Below, in pieces: positions 11,153 to 23,234 of a stretch of 64,000 nt of DNA. The stretch's first letter is position 1, and each line of letters begins with the position of its first letter. The translations under genes were made by a program, and so were the position numbers. Location of the stretch: positions 342,625 to 406,624 of the forward strand of contig JXTC01000012.1 of NCBI GenBank assembly GCA_002914845.1. Direction: 5' to 3'. The DNA is from Trema orientale. Taxonomy: Eukaryota > Streptophyta > Magnoliopsida > Rosales > Cannabaceae. Under the pieces are notes generated by a model, which saw only the letters and a list, made by a program, of their open reading frames with translations, was not told the DNA's origin and made no database searches.

Positions 11153-14004
11153 GAATTGGTATCAGAGCACGGCTTCAGATCCGTTTGGGATCAAGCTTGT
11201 GTTAATTTTTAGTGTTTAAAAATTTTTTAGAAATGGTTTTGATAGATACCTCATACATCACTTAGGAATTGGCTAAATAAGTTGCTTCTGCTCCTATTCC
11301 CTCCAAGTTCTCTCTTAGACTTCTCCAAAGTAAAATTATGGTATCTTTGGGATCGTGATTTCCCAAAAATTTTTGTTTCGGAATTGTCGGGTTGACATGA
11401 GACTATTGAATTCCACTCTTAACGTAATCCCTCACTTCAAATGGACGTTCATTCTTGTACTCTTCCGTCCATTCAGATTATAGGCTACATGAACCTCGTA
11501 GGTTCTAAGGTAGCAATTTGGTATCTTACGTCTTGGTTGTGGTGTTTTTACTTCTCTTGTGGATTGTCTATGTGTTGTCCCTCGGGTTCTAGTTATCGCT
11601 TTTGGTTGCAGCATTTGTTTGTGGTTATTTTTACTTGGGAATTTCTGCTTGTAATGCATTAGTTTGGTGTTTGTACTTTAAATGGTATGGCTTGACTCTA
11701 TTGGTATTTATGTGACTGTGACGTTATTTTCCTGTAATTGATATCATTGTGATCATTTGATTTAGATACATTGTGACTTGATTTTATAATTGAGTGTTTG
11801 TGTTGGTGGTACTTTTTACATAGCATGCCCATTGATTGAGTGAATAGTCTGATATTTTGAGATATTGTTTAACTATTAAAATTGCATTCCTCTAGTTCCA
11901 TCTAGTTCTGTTATTGTGATTCTTTGAATGAAAATTCTCAAATTGTTGAGAGTCAGTTGGATTTAAAACCAGGTTATTTGGTTTTAGAGCTTTTAGAAAT
12001 GCCAAGTTGACAATTAGCGTTTTGAATGATGTAGACCTTATATTTGACTAAGGTGACATATTTGTTTTCAAATAAATTATGGACATTTTAAACTTGAGCA
12101 TTGATTGGGTGAAAGTAATATATGTTAATTGGTTTATCATGCCTAGTATAAATTTCTATTAACTATTAATGTTTATTTTGAAAGGTTAAGTGAGAATTGG
12201 ATTTTATTTTACCCGCTTTGAGAAAATGTTTTGACAATGTTTCACACTTTAATATTTTATAAATTACCCTATTTTCCCTTATGTATGTAAAAAGAAAAAA
12301 AATGAAGTGTGAACTTTCAAACTTTTGAGGAACTTGTTTAGTTATTTTGGAAAATATTTTGGAATTCTACGATAACTTCCCATTGTGTTTAGTTATGATT
12401 TAGATCGCCCAAATGTTTAATTACCTTCGAAAGAAAAATCAACTAGAGCAATTTAAATATGGCCTCATTTACCGTTTTACAAAGTGTGGATTTTGTAGTA
12501 AATGTCCATTTTGTTGATTTTGGAGAAATAAACTAGTACTTTTTTCATGCAATCCTTGTTGGTTTTAATGAATGGTTATCATGTACGACTTGACTTTATC
12601 GGTTGACGCTTGTGACTATTAGAGATTTTCATAATATATGCATGGAGTGAAACTTTTCTGGATGTTGATGTTGAGCTAAATCTAAATATCTTATTTGTTT
12701 AAATTACATATAGCATAGGTATTGTGGTATGACTGATGATAATTGGAATGAGATTACTCATGGATTTTATCTTAAGAGTCGTTGGACTCTACTTCTATAT
12801 TGTAAAGGGATACTCAGAGTTCAAGTGTGGTTTATCTTTGGCCAAGGAGAAACCATATTGTAAACTAGTGTAGTATTCCTAGGCCCTAACACTTTTTACA
12901 CTAAATATTTTTTTTAAAAAATATTTTCACAATTATTTTTATTAAAAATTGAAATGAGGTTGCATGGGAGACATGCGTCACTCGAGGATGGTACTCGACA
13001 GCTTATCCTATTAGAACTTTATTTCTGGGGCGTTAAGTGTTGATTTTAATTGTCATATGCATATTTTCAGGACATTGGATTGTGTCCATAGAGTTTTCTT
13101 TATATCAAGGATTTGTAGAGTCCTTGGGTCAGCATTCGTTTTGGTTTCCTCTGATGAGATTTTACACTGGATAAAAGGTTTGAAATGCTTTTGAAATTTC
13201 TCATATTTGGATGCTTGCATTTGAGATTGAAGTTTGCACTAATGTCTTATATTGGTGATAACCTGTTTGGATGTTCTAGTCTTGTACTTGACTAGAAGTG
13301 GTTTGTGTTTTGTGTTATCCCTCGCTTTAGTAATGGAAAATGGTTGTGAGCCATTGGACTTTCGTGGTCACCTTCGATCTCTAAACTCGTTTATCTTGTG
13401 TGGTGTAAAATAAGGATTCTTATTCTTCGTTTTAAACTCTATTCTATTATATTCTGTGCTTGAAAAGAGACTCTTGTTAGAGTCATTGACTTGGAGATTG
13501 TCTAGGACCAAGAACTAGTGGCAGACAAATGGGTATGTCCCATAAGATTGTTGATCTGGTATAATCAGGGGGACGGTATTCTTGTATCTAATATTTGGTC
13601 TGCTGTTCTAGTTTGGTGCCTTATAATCAATGTTCAGAATCTTGTGTTTTCGGCTTCTAGCCATGGTTATCATTGTTATATTTTCATCACTCATATACTT
13701 GAAGTTATCGTTTCTAACTATGGGTGCTGAGATTCTTGTACCTATTGTTGAGCCATCTTATAATTTCGATCTCTCCATGTGTCTCCTTATACCATACCAT
13801 AGTGCGGTACCGTATGTTGGCGGAACTTTGATGCCAAGTGAGGACTGTCTGTTTCGCACTTTCGTTAACTCGCGTTCGGTTTAATACTCTTAAATTCTAT
13901 AGTCGAGTGTTCACCACACTTTTAGTGATTATTTCTTACGATCTTGTTTATACTCTCGGTTTGTACTTGAATTTCGGGGCGAAATTCCTATAAGGTGGGG
14001 AGAA
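11153..14004 (+). other. Internal region of the LARD-like element
   Basis: It starts with a primer-binding site (TGGTATCAGAGC at 11157-11168, complementary to the 3' end of initiator tRNA-Met) and ends in the polypurine tract near 13990-14004. The open frames in between are short (up to about 84 codons) and none shows protease, reverse transcriptase, RNase H, integrase or zinc-knuckle motifs. Confidence 0.7.
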
Positions 14005-15780
14005 TATAATACCCATATTTTTAAAGGGCAAAACGATCTTTTGACACCCAAAAAAAATTTAAAATTAATTAAATATATATATACATATATCTGTTGCAGC
14101 TCTCGTTTTCCTCCCGAGACCTATTCTCTCCCATCCCCCTCTCTCTCACTCTCTGTCTCTCGTCTCTCTCATGCACGGCCAAAAGGAGTAGTAGCCGCGG
14201 GCTACCATCGAAGCCCGCAATCACCTGCCGCAGAAGCGCGCTGTCGAGAAAAGGCCACTGCCAGAGCGAATCACCGGAAAAATACGAATAACAACAGCAG
14301 CTTCCGTCGCTCGTCGGCGATGATTCCGGCGACGAAAAGTCACGAAATCGGTGGCACCTTGAGCATCCAATAGCATGGTATCACTATTCTAGTGAGGTAG
14401 GGATTCGGTTACCTCTCTTTTATGTCGTTTTGAATAAAACTTATTTTCTACAACACATGAGAACAAATATGATTTTAGAACTTTTAAATATCTGTGATAG
14501 AATTGAATGGTATGATTTACATATTGGATTGCTCTGGGACTTTTCTGAGTACAGGTTATTTTTGGATATGTTAAAATAAGGCGTTATACTGCCCATTTTT
14601 CTACAAAATTTAATTAACCATCATATTAAAAGCCAGAGCACCATTTGAACTTAAATTACTGCGTGACTATTTTTACACATCAGTTCAGAGTACACGTGCC
14701 ATAGAATCATACATGAGTCCTAGGTTAGCATCCTGGGGTTTTTATAGTGTGGCGCTGCGGCCCCACTGATGGTGTAGAGTCCGTGAACCCGTGCAGAGTA
14801 TTTCTTCTGATTGCCTCCCCATTTGGCAGGCGTAGGCAATGCAGTTGCCCCTCCAAGTTTGGTAGGCGATACACGGGTGTCCCCTCCGGTTATGGACTAG
14901 GTGTCAGGCAAGCTCTATGGCACACGTAGTGCCAACACCCTAGTTTCCATTGATGAGAGGTGGTGAATTCATGGGTATGGGCAGATATAACAAGTTTTCA
15001 TATCTATATATATAGTTATATGCATATACATATACGGATTATCAGCTTTGGAAATGGATATATATAAGTATATGCAATTGGTTTTGCGAAAAGGTGTTTT
15101 GGACCAAACTAATCATGCAGGGGCTTTCCATCATTAAAAAAGCTTTTAAATGAAGTAACAGTTTTTTTACTGAGGTTTTGAGCTCACCCCTTTTTTTTCC
15201 CTCCCTTTCAGGTGATCATTCATTCGAGCCAGTCGTCTCGATGGCCAGACAAGTCGCTTGGTTTACATTACGATTTTATTCTTATTCCTCTCCGGTTGGT
15301 CCTTATAACTTATTCCATTCTTTTTATTTCTAACTATTTAACCAGGTTTATTGTTTATGCTAAGTGAATGTATAAAGATGTAATTTCTACTATTTGAAGA
15401 TTTGGTGTATATACGGGATCCGTTGGTTCCCAAGGAGAATATTTTTGAAGATTTAAGTGATTGGAATTTTGATTAGTCTTGTAAATCAATTTTTGGACTT
15501 TCCGACTCAAGATTTATAAACTTTAATTTAATCAACATTAGAGTTTTTATTAAATCAAGTTTTGGTACAACTTGATTTTTCTTGAATTTAATTGGTCTAT
15601 CTACTTTTACAAATCAAACTAAAGATAAACTCCTTCTTATATAGAATTTCTAATGATTTGAAGACTAAAATGTAAAAACTCAAGTACTTAGTTTTTTCTG
15701 AATTTTACAAAATTCTTTATTTATCTTAATTTATAATCAAAATTACCAAAAATCACGGCCTTTGATCTTGGATTGTGACA
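14005..15780 (+). repeat. 3' LTR of the LARD-like element
   Basis: 1,776 bp, shorter than the 5' LTR. It aligns with the 5' LTR over its two ends and most of its middle. It keeps the CT-rich block near 14130-14170 and the terminal TTGTGACA. Confidence 0.85.
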
Positions 15781-16428
15781 CAACCACTTACCATGCTATC
15801 CGAATGTTTACCATCTAACCTGATTCATGAATTTACGTGATATGACGGTGGCCAGTTAACAACACATAAAACCTAGTTAATATGTATACGTGAAATCAGA
15901 GCAATTTACTTATCTAAAATATAATTGTTAAATGTTAATATATTAATTTATTTTGGTTAACAGTAATTGTATGTGTTCCTTTTAATCCCATCAAAAGCTT
16001 ATTTCCATGACAACTTACACAGTACTCATTAAACACTAAATTCTTTGTTGTTGATGCTACATGTGATTAATGCCTTGTCGACTATTTTACTGGTAATTAT
16101 ATAATTTTGTTTATGTGTCACCTCATTCTCTGGTTACTCATCCAAATATGAGTACCGCGTTGGCACTCTCTCTGTCAAAGTACCACACATGCACATTCTC
16201 TTAGGGTCCATGAACGTGGCACTCATAAGTTTCCGTCCTACCCGGGAACAACTGTCACCCAAAAGACTTCACTTAGAATGTTTTACATGATATCTTTAGG
16301 TCTTTTCCTATTCAAATGGTGAGAGAAAGAGGAGTGAAAATCTAGTATATAGGAATAATAATGAAACACTAAAAACAAGGAAAAGAAAAAAATAAAGTTG
16401 CAACGAATCTGTTATTTTGATTTAGTGC
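15781..16428. other. Intergenic sequence
   Basis: I recognise no gene or repeat. The sequence is moderately AT-rich and ends at the orphan CACTA terminus. Confidence 0.4.
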
Positions 16429-16560
16429 CACTACAAAAGAAAAAAAGAGACTTTTAACGACAAATTATTAACGATGGTTGCAATTGTTGAGAAAAATTTA
16501 AAATTTTTAAAACTTTTAACGGCGGTTCTGATGCAACTGCCGTTAATACTCAAATTTTAA
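16429..16560 (+). mobile_element. Orphan CACTA-type terminus
   Basis: It begins CACTACAAAAGAAAAAAAG, a typical CACTA end. It continues with TTTTAACGACAAATTATTAAC and a palindromic subterminal motif, AACGGCGGTT...AACTGCCGTTAA (about 16518-16545). The same motif type fills the ends of the CACTA element at 19076-25999, so the two are related. No matching right end with the same 3-bp flank was found, so this is a truncated or rearranged copy. Confidence 0.7.
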
Positions 16561-16569
16561 GACTAGTCT

Positions 16570-16945
16570 TTTAGGGAACTTTATGAATAGACTTGGTATT
16601 CAGTCAAATTATGAGAGATAGGGAGAGACATGAGATAGCAACAATATAAAGGAGTCTTCAGATTTTTGGAGGGGTGAAAGCTGAGAGTACAATTATACTT
16701 CTTCGGATTTTTGGATTAGTTAGACCTCAGAATATGGAACTATAGGCTTTTGAGGTTTCTGATGAACGAAATTTGAGAGTGTAATCTTTCTCTTTCTTAG
16801 TGAAAGTTGTCTAGTGATATCCCGTACGTGCACATAGGTGAATGGGTTGAACCTCATCAAATAGTTGTATTTTTATTTTCTTGTATGTTTTTGCTTGGAT
16901 CTAAATTCAATATAGAATTTATATTAAAACTATGTTCTTGTCTAT
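16570..16945 (+). repeat. Possible LTR fragment
   Basis: A TATA-like CAATATAAAGG lies near 16640. It is followed by a leader-like stretch and then CCCGTACGTGCACATAGG and GGTTGAACCTCATC, an arrangement seen in the R-U5 part of some Copia LTRs. No boundaries or target duplication were seen. Confidence 0.3.
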
Positions 16946-16964
16946 GTGTGCGTTACAACAATGA

Positions 16965-17160
16965 TTATAAATGAGTACCTCAAAACTGTCAAAATGCAAT
17001 TTACTGGCCTCAAAACTGGTAAATAGTAACCATTATAAAAATGGTATTTTTCTAAAAAGTGATATTTTTTTAACAAAAATTACACAAAAATTGGGGGGAA
17101 AAAAAATTAACCTCCATTTTTATAATTCTTTTGGATTTTTATAGGTAATAGTGTTAGAAA
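16965..17160. mobile_element. Partial copy of MITE family C
   Basis: The right part resembles the ends of the copies at 17763-18161 and 34313-34714: AAAAATGGTATTTTTCTAAA, then AGTGATATTTTT, then TTTTTATAATTCTTTT and GTGTTAGAAA. The left part is shorter and more diverged. No target duplication was seen, and it abuts the next MITE. Confidence 0.5.
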
Positions 17161-17164
17161 TCTT

Positions 17165-17390
17165 TTTTTTTTTGGCTTATTTATAGGTATTATTTTGTCC
17201 AATTAAAATTCATCATGTATATGTCTTTTCATGGTAAAAGATAGAGAGAGAAATAGTATTAGATAATATGTATTTATTATCATTATTTTTTTTTTAACTA
17301 CTCAAATCATGGTAACCGTTAAATAAATAATCCAATGGCTAAAAAATAAAATCTATATATAGGTTAAAAAAATGCCTACTAGATTATGAC
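17165..17390 (-). mobile_element. MITE family D, copy 1
   Basis: The reverse complement matches the segment at 28985-29225: shared pieces include TTATAGGTATTATTTTG and CCAATTAAAATT on one side and ATTGGATTAT with a CTAGTAGG end on the other. The ends form imperfect inverted repeats around T-rich tracts. No clear target duplication was found. Confidence 0.55.
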
Positions 17391-17753
17391 CTATATATAT
17401 ATACATACTACCGGTGGTAGTGGCATAGCGAAAAAGACGTCTACCTGGAGCCTTCGATGCTATCAGGTCTGTGAGTACTCCTGTCCTACTAGTAGACGAA
17501 GGCATAGGGAAAGGACCGTTGTCATTCTACTTGTGATCCCGGAGATCACTAGCCCAAATAGTTACCGCGGTGAAAGCTGATTGGAGAGCGTGAGGGTACC
17601 ATTGATTCCCTTTTTAACATAAATATAAATATACATATTAGTATACTCTTATCTTATCCCAAATGAAAGATAAGCAAATTATATTATAGATTTTGCGCGT
17701 GCGTATGATATATCTATATACAACTATATATTAATTAACATAGTCTTATCCGA
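17391..17753. other. Intergenic, GC-richer patch at 17410-17600
   Basis: An open frame at 17386-17580 lies in the GC-richer patch but has no recognisable family. I see nothing else that I can support. Confidence 0.35.
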
Positions 17754-17762
17754 AATGAATAT

Positions 17763-18161
17763 GGGGAAATTAGGCATTATGCAGTAATTTTAAAAAAAAT
17801 TTGAAAAATACGGTGGTTTAAGTTTTTTTAAGGCGCAGTACGGTTTTTATTAGATAATACCATTTTTTAAAAACTATTTAGAAAATTTTTAAAATAGTAA
17901 CTACTTTCAGGTAACCAATTTCCAGAAACTGATAACTAGTAACCAAAAGTATTTATAACTGGTATATAACTGGTAACTGGTAACCAGTAACAAGTTTCCA
18001 GAAATCGGTAACCAGTAACTATTTTTAAAAATGGTATTTTTCTAAATATTTTTAAAAAGTTATATTTTTCTAATAAAAACTGTATGAAAATTTGTAAAAA
18101 CCCTGAGTTCCATATTTTTATAATTCTTTTAGTTTTTTATACGTAAAAGTGATAGAAACCC
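17763..18161. mobile_element. Mutator-type MITE, family C (GGTAACTGGTAACCAGT), copy 1
   Basis: A 399-bp element beginning GGGGAAATTA and ending AGAAACCC, with a perfect 9-bp target duplication (aatgaatat at 17754-17762 and 18162-18170). The two halves are partly inverted copies: TTTTTATTAGATAATACC on the left and GGTATTTTTCTAAAT with TCTAATAAAAAC on the right. The centre repeats GGTAAC / CCAGT motifs. A second full copy is at 34313-34714. Confidence 0.9.
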
Positions 18162-18320
18162 AATGAATATTATATCCTTTCCCAATGGTATACATCGTCG
18201 CTTACTAGTTCTAGATAGAAGTTAGAGGCGAGTCTCAATGTATCTCTAAATATATAACCTGTGATTTATTAGTTACTCTTACTCATTAATTAATAAAACA
18301 TTAGTTTTCCTTAAAAATAA

Positions 18321-18682
18321 GGGATAATATCATTTTTATACCTTGTATTTGGACATTTTGTTCAAATTATACCTTGTGTTTTGGTTATTATCAATATTGA
18401 CCTTTAGATTTGAAATCTGTTACAAATTTGTACCCTAACACTAATTTAGTGCAGTTAATTTATCACTACGCCAGTTGAAAAATTAAAAATAAACAATATA
18501 AGAACTGATCTGATAATAAGTTTACTAAATCATATTGATAAATTAACTGCTATAAACCGGTATCAAGATATTAATTTGTAACAAATATTAAATTTAAGAG
18601 TGTCAATGGTGATAAAACCAAAATACAAAATAAAAACCGAATAAAGTATCAAAATAAAGATATATAAAAGTGATATTATCCC
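18321..18682. mobile_element. Mutator-type MITE, family B (GGGATAATATCA), copy 1
   Basis: A 362-bp element with inverted ends GGGATAATATCATTTTTATA / TATAAAAGTGATATTATCCC. The target duplication is a perfect 9 bp, taaaaataa, on both sides. A related copy lies at 33021-33360. It has no coding capacity. Confidence 0.92.
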
Positions 18683-18691
18683 TAAAAATAA

Positions 18692-19072
18692 TAATAATAA
18701 CACACCAGCTGAAGTATCAGACCTCTCCTTGATTTTTGTTTTCTTCCGTTTCTTGAACTTTCAATGGAAGAAATTTGATTAAAAAGAATTCACAACAAAT
18801 AGAACAACTAATGCCCTTTCGGTGGTAGAAAGGCTTTTTTTCAATTAAAGCCTTAACTGTTTCAGAAATTATTTTTCTACCAAAGAAAGAATTCATAACT
18901 CATGGGTCGCTTGTTCATGATTCCTGGACTTGAACTGTTACAAGTTCTTTTAATTTTTTGTTTTCAATTGTATAAGAGCCTAGTAAAAACATACATTTAT
19001 AATAATGTTGAGTTCTCACTGACAAATTACAAACGTATGCTAATGTATTTGGTTATGGACTCGACCTCGATT
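18692..19072. other. Intergenic sequence at the CACTA insertion site
   Basis: An open frame at 18902-19099 crosses the CACTA boundary, so it is not a gene. I see no other feature. Confidence 0.4.
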
Positions 19073-19075
19073 GAT

Positions 19076-19236
19076 CACTATAAAAAAGAATGTCTTTAAC
19101 GGCATTGATTTAACGGCAGTTCAACGAGAACTGCTGTTATAGTGAACCATGCACCCTTTCTCAGTGGTTGGACCGAAACTGCTGAGAATGTTAAAAATTG
19201 AAATTTAACGGCAGTTCCATTAGAACCACCGTTAAA
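19076..19236 (+). repeat. Left terminus and subterminal repeats of the CACTA element
   Basis: After the CACTA end come two palindromic motifs, TAACGGCAGTTC...GAACTGCTGTTA (19109-19138) and TAACGGCAGTTCC...GAACCACCGTTA. These are candidate binding sites for the element's second protein, by analogy with the subterminal repeats of En/Spm. Confidence 0.75.
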
Positions 19237-19499
19237 GACTTTGTTAAGAGGGCCGAGACCAGCTCGCGCCCTCATTCCTCTTCTTCTTCCCCTTGGCCGA
19301 GACGAGCTAGATGCGCCGTTCATCCTCTCCGCGCATGGCATCTGGTAATCCAGCTAGTTTTCTATCAAAAATCACCTCTATTTAGCTCAAATCGTTGTAT
19401 TTGATGTGGGTAAGCTTTATGTATATGAGTTTTTTACGATTTGTTTGTATTTTAACAAATTTTTAACCTAGAATTTGTTTAGAAAAATTTATGATTAAC

Positions 19500-19985
19500 C
19501 GCTGCAATTCCCGAGCAATGTGTAACCTTATTATTTTTTGCATATGTTTTGGTTGTTTTAAGTTTTAATTTAGTCAGAAATACAATTTTAGCATCAAATC
19601 CATAGTATTGTTGCTTTTAGGTCACTTGGAGGTATTTTTTTTAATTTTTAATTTAATCCGAATTATTTTTATATCAAATGTGATTATGATTTTGTGTAGT
19701 TTTTGGTTGTATTAGGTTCTCATTTGAACGGGTATAGCAAGTCTAGCATCAAATTTGGAGTATTATTGGTTTTTAGGTCACTTTGAGGTAATTTTTTTTT
19801 AAATTTTTTATTTAATCCGAATTATTTTTATGTCAAATGTGATTGTGATTTTGTATAGTTTTTTGTTGAACTAGGTTCTCATTTGAACGGGTATAGCAAG
19901 TCTAGCATCAAATTTGGAATATTGTTGGATTTTAGGTCACTTTGAGGTAAATTTTTTTTTTTTTTTTTATTTAACCCGAAATTTC
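19500..19985. repeat. ~157-bp tandem repeat inside the CACTA element
   Basis: Units are marked by TTTTAGGTCACTTTGAGG at about 19615, 19772 and 19931, each followed by a T-rich tract and TTTAATCCGAATTATTTTT. Each is preceded by TAGCAAGTCTAGCATCAAAT. Two units are very alike and an earlier one is diverged. They lie upstream of the transposase, probably in its leader or promoter region. Confidence 0.8.
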
Positions 19986-20414
19986 TTTTAATTATAGAAA
20001 GTGAAATGAAATGTATGTTATTATGTTTTTTAAAAAAATATTTGTTAATATGACCACATTATCATGAATTGCTTAATTTTATGTGATGTTACTATATGTG
20101 TAATGTGTATATTATTATTTATTTGATAGATTATATAGTTACTAATTTTAGATAGATAATATTTTGAATTTATATAATCCTTAGTTGAAAAAATATAAGC
20201 ATTAACAAAATTAGTTAGTTGTTAAGTTACTGACTTTGTTAATTTAATACAAAGTATGAAATGAGATGAATTTGGAGGTTTACAAAGTTGAAATGTGATA
20301 CATTGACTTGGGTTTGAAGTATAGATTGGTGATGTGTATTATTTTTTGTAGTGAGTTAGTCAATTTTTAAGTGGAAACTCTATCAAATTTTAGTTAGAAT
20401 TTCAGTGATTAGTA

Positions 20415-22904
20415 ATGGATAAAATTTGGACGACAAAGAGTAGATTGTCAAAAGAGTATGAAGATAGGGTTGTACATTTCCTAAGACATGCCAAAGAAAA
20501 TGGTGTAGATCTTAATATGACTCCATGTCTATGTGCTAAGTGTGGTAACATTAATTATATGAGAGATGTGGATGTAAGTGGATATTTATTTTTTAATAGA
20601 ATAGATACATCTTATACGAGATGGATATGGCATGGAGACCACGCACATGAAGAAAATTTTCCCAACAAAAGAGCTCGAAAGGATATGTTTCTGAGGAATA
20701 TAAAGATCATCCAGTAGATATAGTTAATGATGTTGAAGAAAACTTTGCTAATCATCCGAATGAATTCATGAAATTAGTGGAGGATACGGAGAAAGATCTC
20801 TATCCTAGTTCAAAAATCACGAAATTGTCATTTCTGGTTAGGACTTACAATTTAAAAAGCTCATAATGGGTGGAGCGATAGTGGATTTTCTCAATTGCTT
20901 TTATTACTAGGAGAGGTATTCCCAGAAAATAACAACATACCTACTTCTATGTATGAGGCGAAGAAAACATTACGCTCAATGGGCATGGAGTATGAAAAAA
21001 TACATGATTGTCCATATGATTGTATATTGTACTGCAAAGAGTTTGAAGATGCAAGTAGTTGTCCTGTGTGCAAAAGTTTGGGATGGAAGGTTATGAAGTA
21101 CTCTAACCAAGAGAAGAAAGGGGTCCTAGCGAAAGTATTATGGTATATTCCACCCATTCCTCGATTTATACGGTTATTTCGGAATGAAGAACATGCTAAA
21201 AGTTTGATATGGCATAATGAAGAAAGAATCAAAGATAGAAAACTTCGGCATCCAGCAGATTCTCTTACTTGGAGAAAAATAGATGACATGTGGCCAATAA
21301 TAAAAGAAGATCCTAGAAATCTCAGACTTGGTCTTTCGGCTGATGGCATAAACCCTCATAGTTCAATGAGTAGTAATTATAGTTGTTGGCCAGTTATACT
21401 TGTTATTTATAATCTTCCTCCCTGGTTGTGCATGAAGAGAAGATTTACATTACTCACTCTGTTAATCTCGGGATCTAAATAGCCTGGGAATGATATAGAT
21501 GTTTATTTGGCACCGACGATAGACGATTTAAAAAGTCTATGAGATGGGGTCGATTGTTATGATACAAGGAAAAAAGAGAGACTTAATTTGAGAATGGTAT
21601 TATTATGAACAATCAATGATTTCCCTGCATATGGTAATTTGTCCGAGAATTGTGTAAAGGGTTACAAAGCATGCCCAATATGTAGTGAGCATACACATGC
21701 AATAAGATTGAAGTATTATAATAAAGAAGCTTATATGGGATATCGACGATTCCTACCTCTTGATCATGCTTATCGTAAATATACGAAGCGCTTTAATGGG
21801 AAAAAAGAGATGGAAAGTTCTCCTAGTCCATTAAGCGGTGAGAAAGTTTTTGAACAAATTAGTCGAATAGTTAACAAATTTGGAAAAGTTGTGAAAGAAA
21901 AGAGCAAAAGAAATAAGAAAGAAAAGAGGAAAATGACACAAGACACAGAAAAGGAAAAAACAAAGAGTGATTGTTGGAAAAAAAAAATCTATTTTCTTTG
22001 AGTTAGAGTATTGGAAGCATACTGTTTTGCGGCACAATCTTGATATCATGCACATTGAGAAGAATATATGTGATAGTATTTTGGAACTTTTCTTAACATA
22101 CCCAAAAAAATAAAAGATGGTATTGCCGCTCATCTTGATCTTGTGGAAATAGGAGTAAGAAAAGAGTTAGCTCCTAAAATAGGTGAGAAGCGAATATTTT
22201 TACCGGCAGCTTGTTTTAATTTGACAAGAGAAGAGAAGTGTCAAATATGCGAGACTTTAGTCAATATAAATATTCCAGATGGTTATTCCTCAAACATTCA
22301 CAACTTGGTGTCTATAAAATATTTAAGACTAATTGGGTTGAAGTCACATGATTGTCATGCTTTGATGCAACAATTACTTCCAGTTGCAATCCGTGGAATT
22401 TCTCAAATTCATGTCAGATTCGCAATCACGAGATTATGTTTATTCTTCAATGCTATTTGTGCTAAAGCAGTGGATGTAACCAAGTTAGAATTACTATGAA
22501 AAGAAATTATCATTACATTGTGTCTTCTCGAGCAATATTTTCTTCCGTCGTTCTTTGATATTATGGTTCATTTAACTGTACATTTAGTAAGAAATATGAA
22601 GTTAGGTGGCCCAGTTTATTTGCGATGGATGTATCCCTGTGAAAGATTAATGAAAATTTACAAGGGTTACATTAGAAATCGGAATTGTCCTGAGGCATGT
22701 ATAGTTGAATTTTATATAGCTGAAGAAGCTATAGAATTTTGTAAAGAGTATATTGGTCATACTCAGACTATTGGTATTCTGAAACCTCGACAGTCAGTAG
22801 AATTTCAAAGCAAAGGTGTCAGTGTTGGTAATCCCACTCTCATTAAATGCACAGATTTAGAGCTAGCTCATAGGATTGTGCTAGAAAATACAGCAGATAT
22901 TTAA
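20415..22904 (+). pseudogene. tnp2-type CACTA transposase remnant
   Basis: The N-terminal part (20415-20717, starting MDKIWTTKSR) matches the transposase-associated domain, with a CLCAKCGN zinc-like motif. The tnp2 core runs from about 20895 to 22142: ILYCKEFEDASSCPVCKSLGWK, LGLSADGINPHSSMSS (expected catalytic Asp in SADG), TINDFPAYGNLS, CPICSEHT and RHNLDIMHIEKNICDS. A DUF4218-type segment follows (22143-22904) with LMQQLLPVAIRG, VHLTVHLVRN and RWMYPCERLMKIYKGYIRN. In the family these form one TNPD-like protein that binds and cuts the element's ends. Here the frame is broken many times; stops replace Trp in the segments SL*DG (about 21540) and LL*TIND (about 21607). It is clearly a pseudogene. 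Confidence 0.9.
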
Positions 22905-23234
22905 CCTTATATCAAGCAAGTATAACTAAGTTATTTGATTCATAAATTCATTGATGATCTTAGTTGTTGCAATAAGATTCTTAAGAAATGGTTCTATATG
23001 CAGTGACCATTTACAATATGTAAAACAAGAAAATCCTTCGAAGAGAGAAAAATGGATACAAGAAGAACATCATAAGATGTTCACAAACTAGCTAAGAAAA
23101 AAGGTGTGGACAAGATGACATAGTTAGTTCTTTTATCCATAAAATGTATCCATACTAACAATGACATAGTTAGTTCTTTAGTTAATCAATAAAAATTTGA
23201 TTAACTAAATAATGTGTTTGCTACTTTCATAGGA

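Larger units (their letters stand above)
7053..15780 (+). mobile_element. Large LTR element without recognisable coding domain (LARD-like)
   Basis: Two long LTRs (7053-11152 and 14005-15780) begin TGTAATACCC / TATAATACCC and end in TTGTGACA. The first is followed by an iMet-type primer site, and the second is preceded by a purine tract (AAGGTGGGGAGAA). The flanking 5-bp target duplication is caatc / caacc. The internal part is 2.85 kb and shows no gag or polymerase motif in any frame, so the element is probably non-autonomous. The LTR style is that of plant Gypsy elements. By eye the LTRs differ at roughly 10% of aligned sites, so the insertion is old. A foreign solo LTR sits in the 5' LTR. 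Confidence 0.85.

Noticed and set aside
13518-13884. Open frames of 70 and 84 codons in the LARD-like internal region
   Set aside because: No retroelement or host motif; hydrophobic composition as from T-rich DNA.
20891-21359. Minus-strand open frames opposite the tnp2 core
   Set aside because: These are shadows of the plus-strand transposase, which has clear family motifs.
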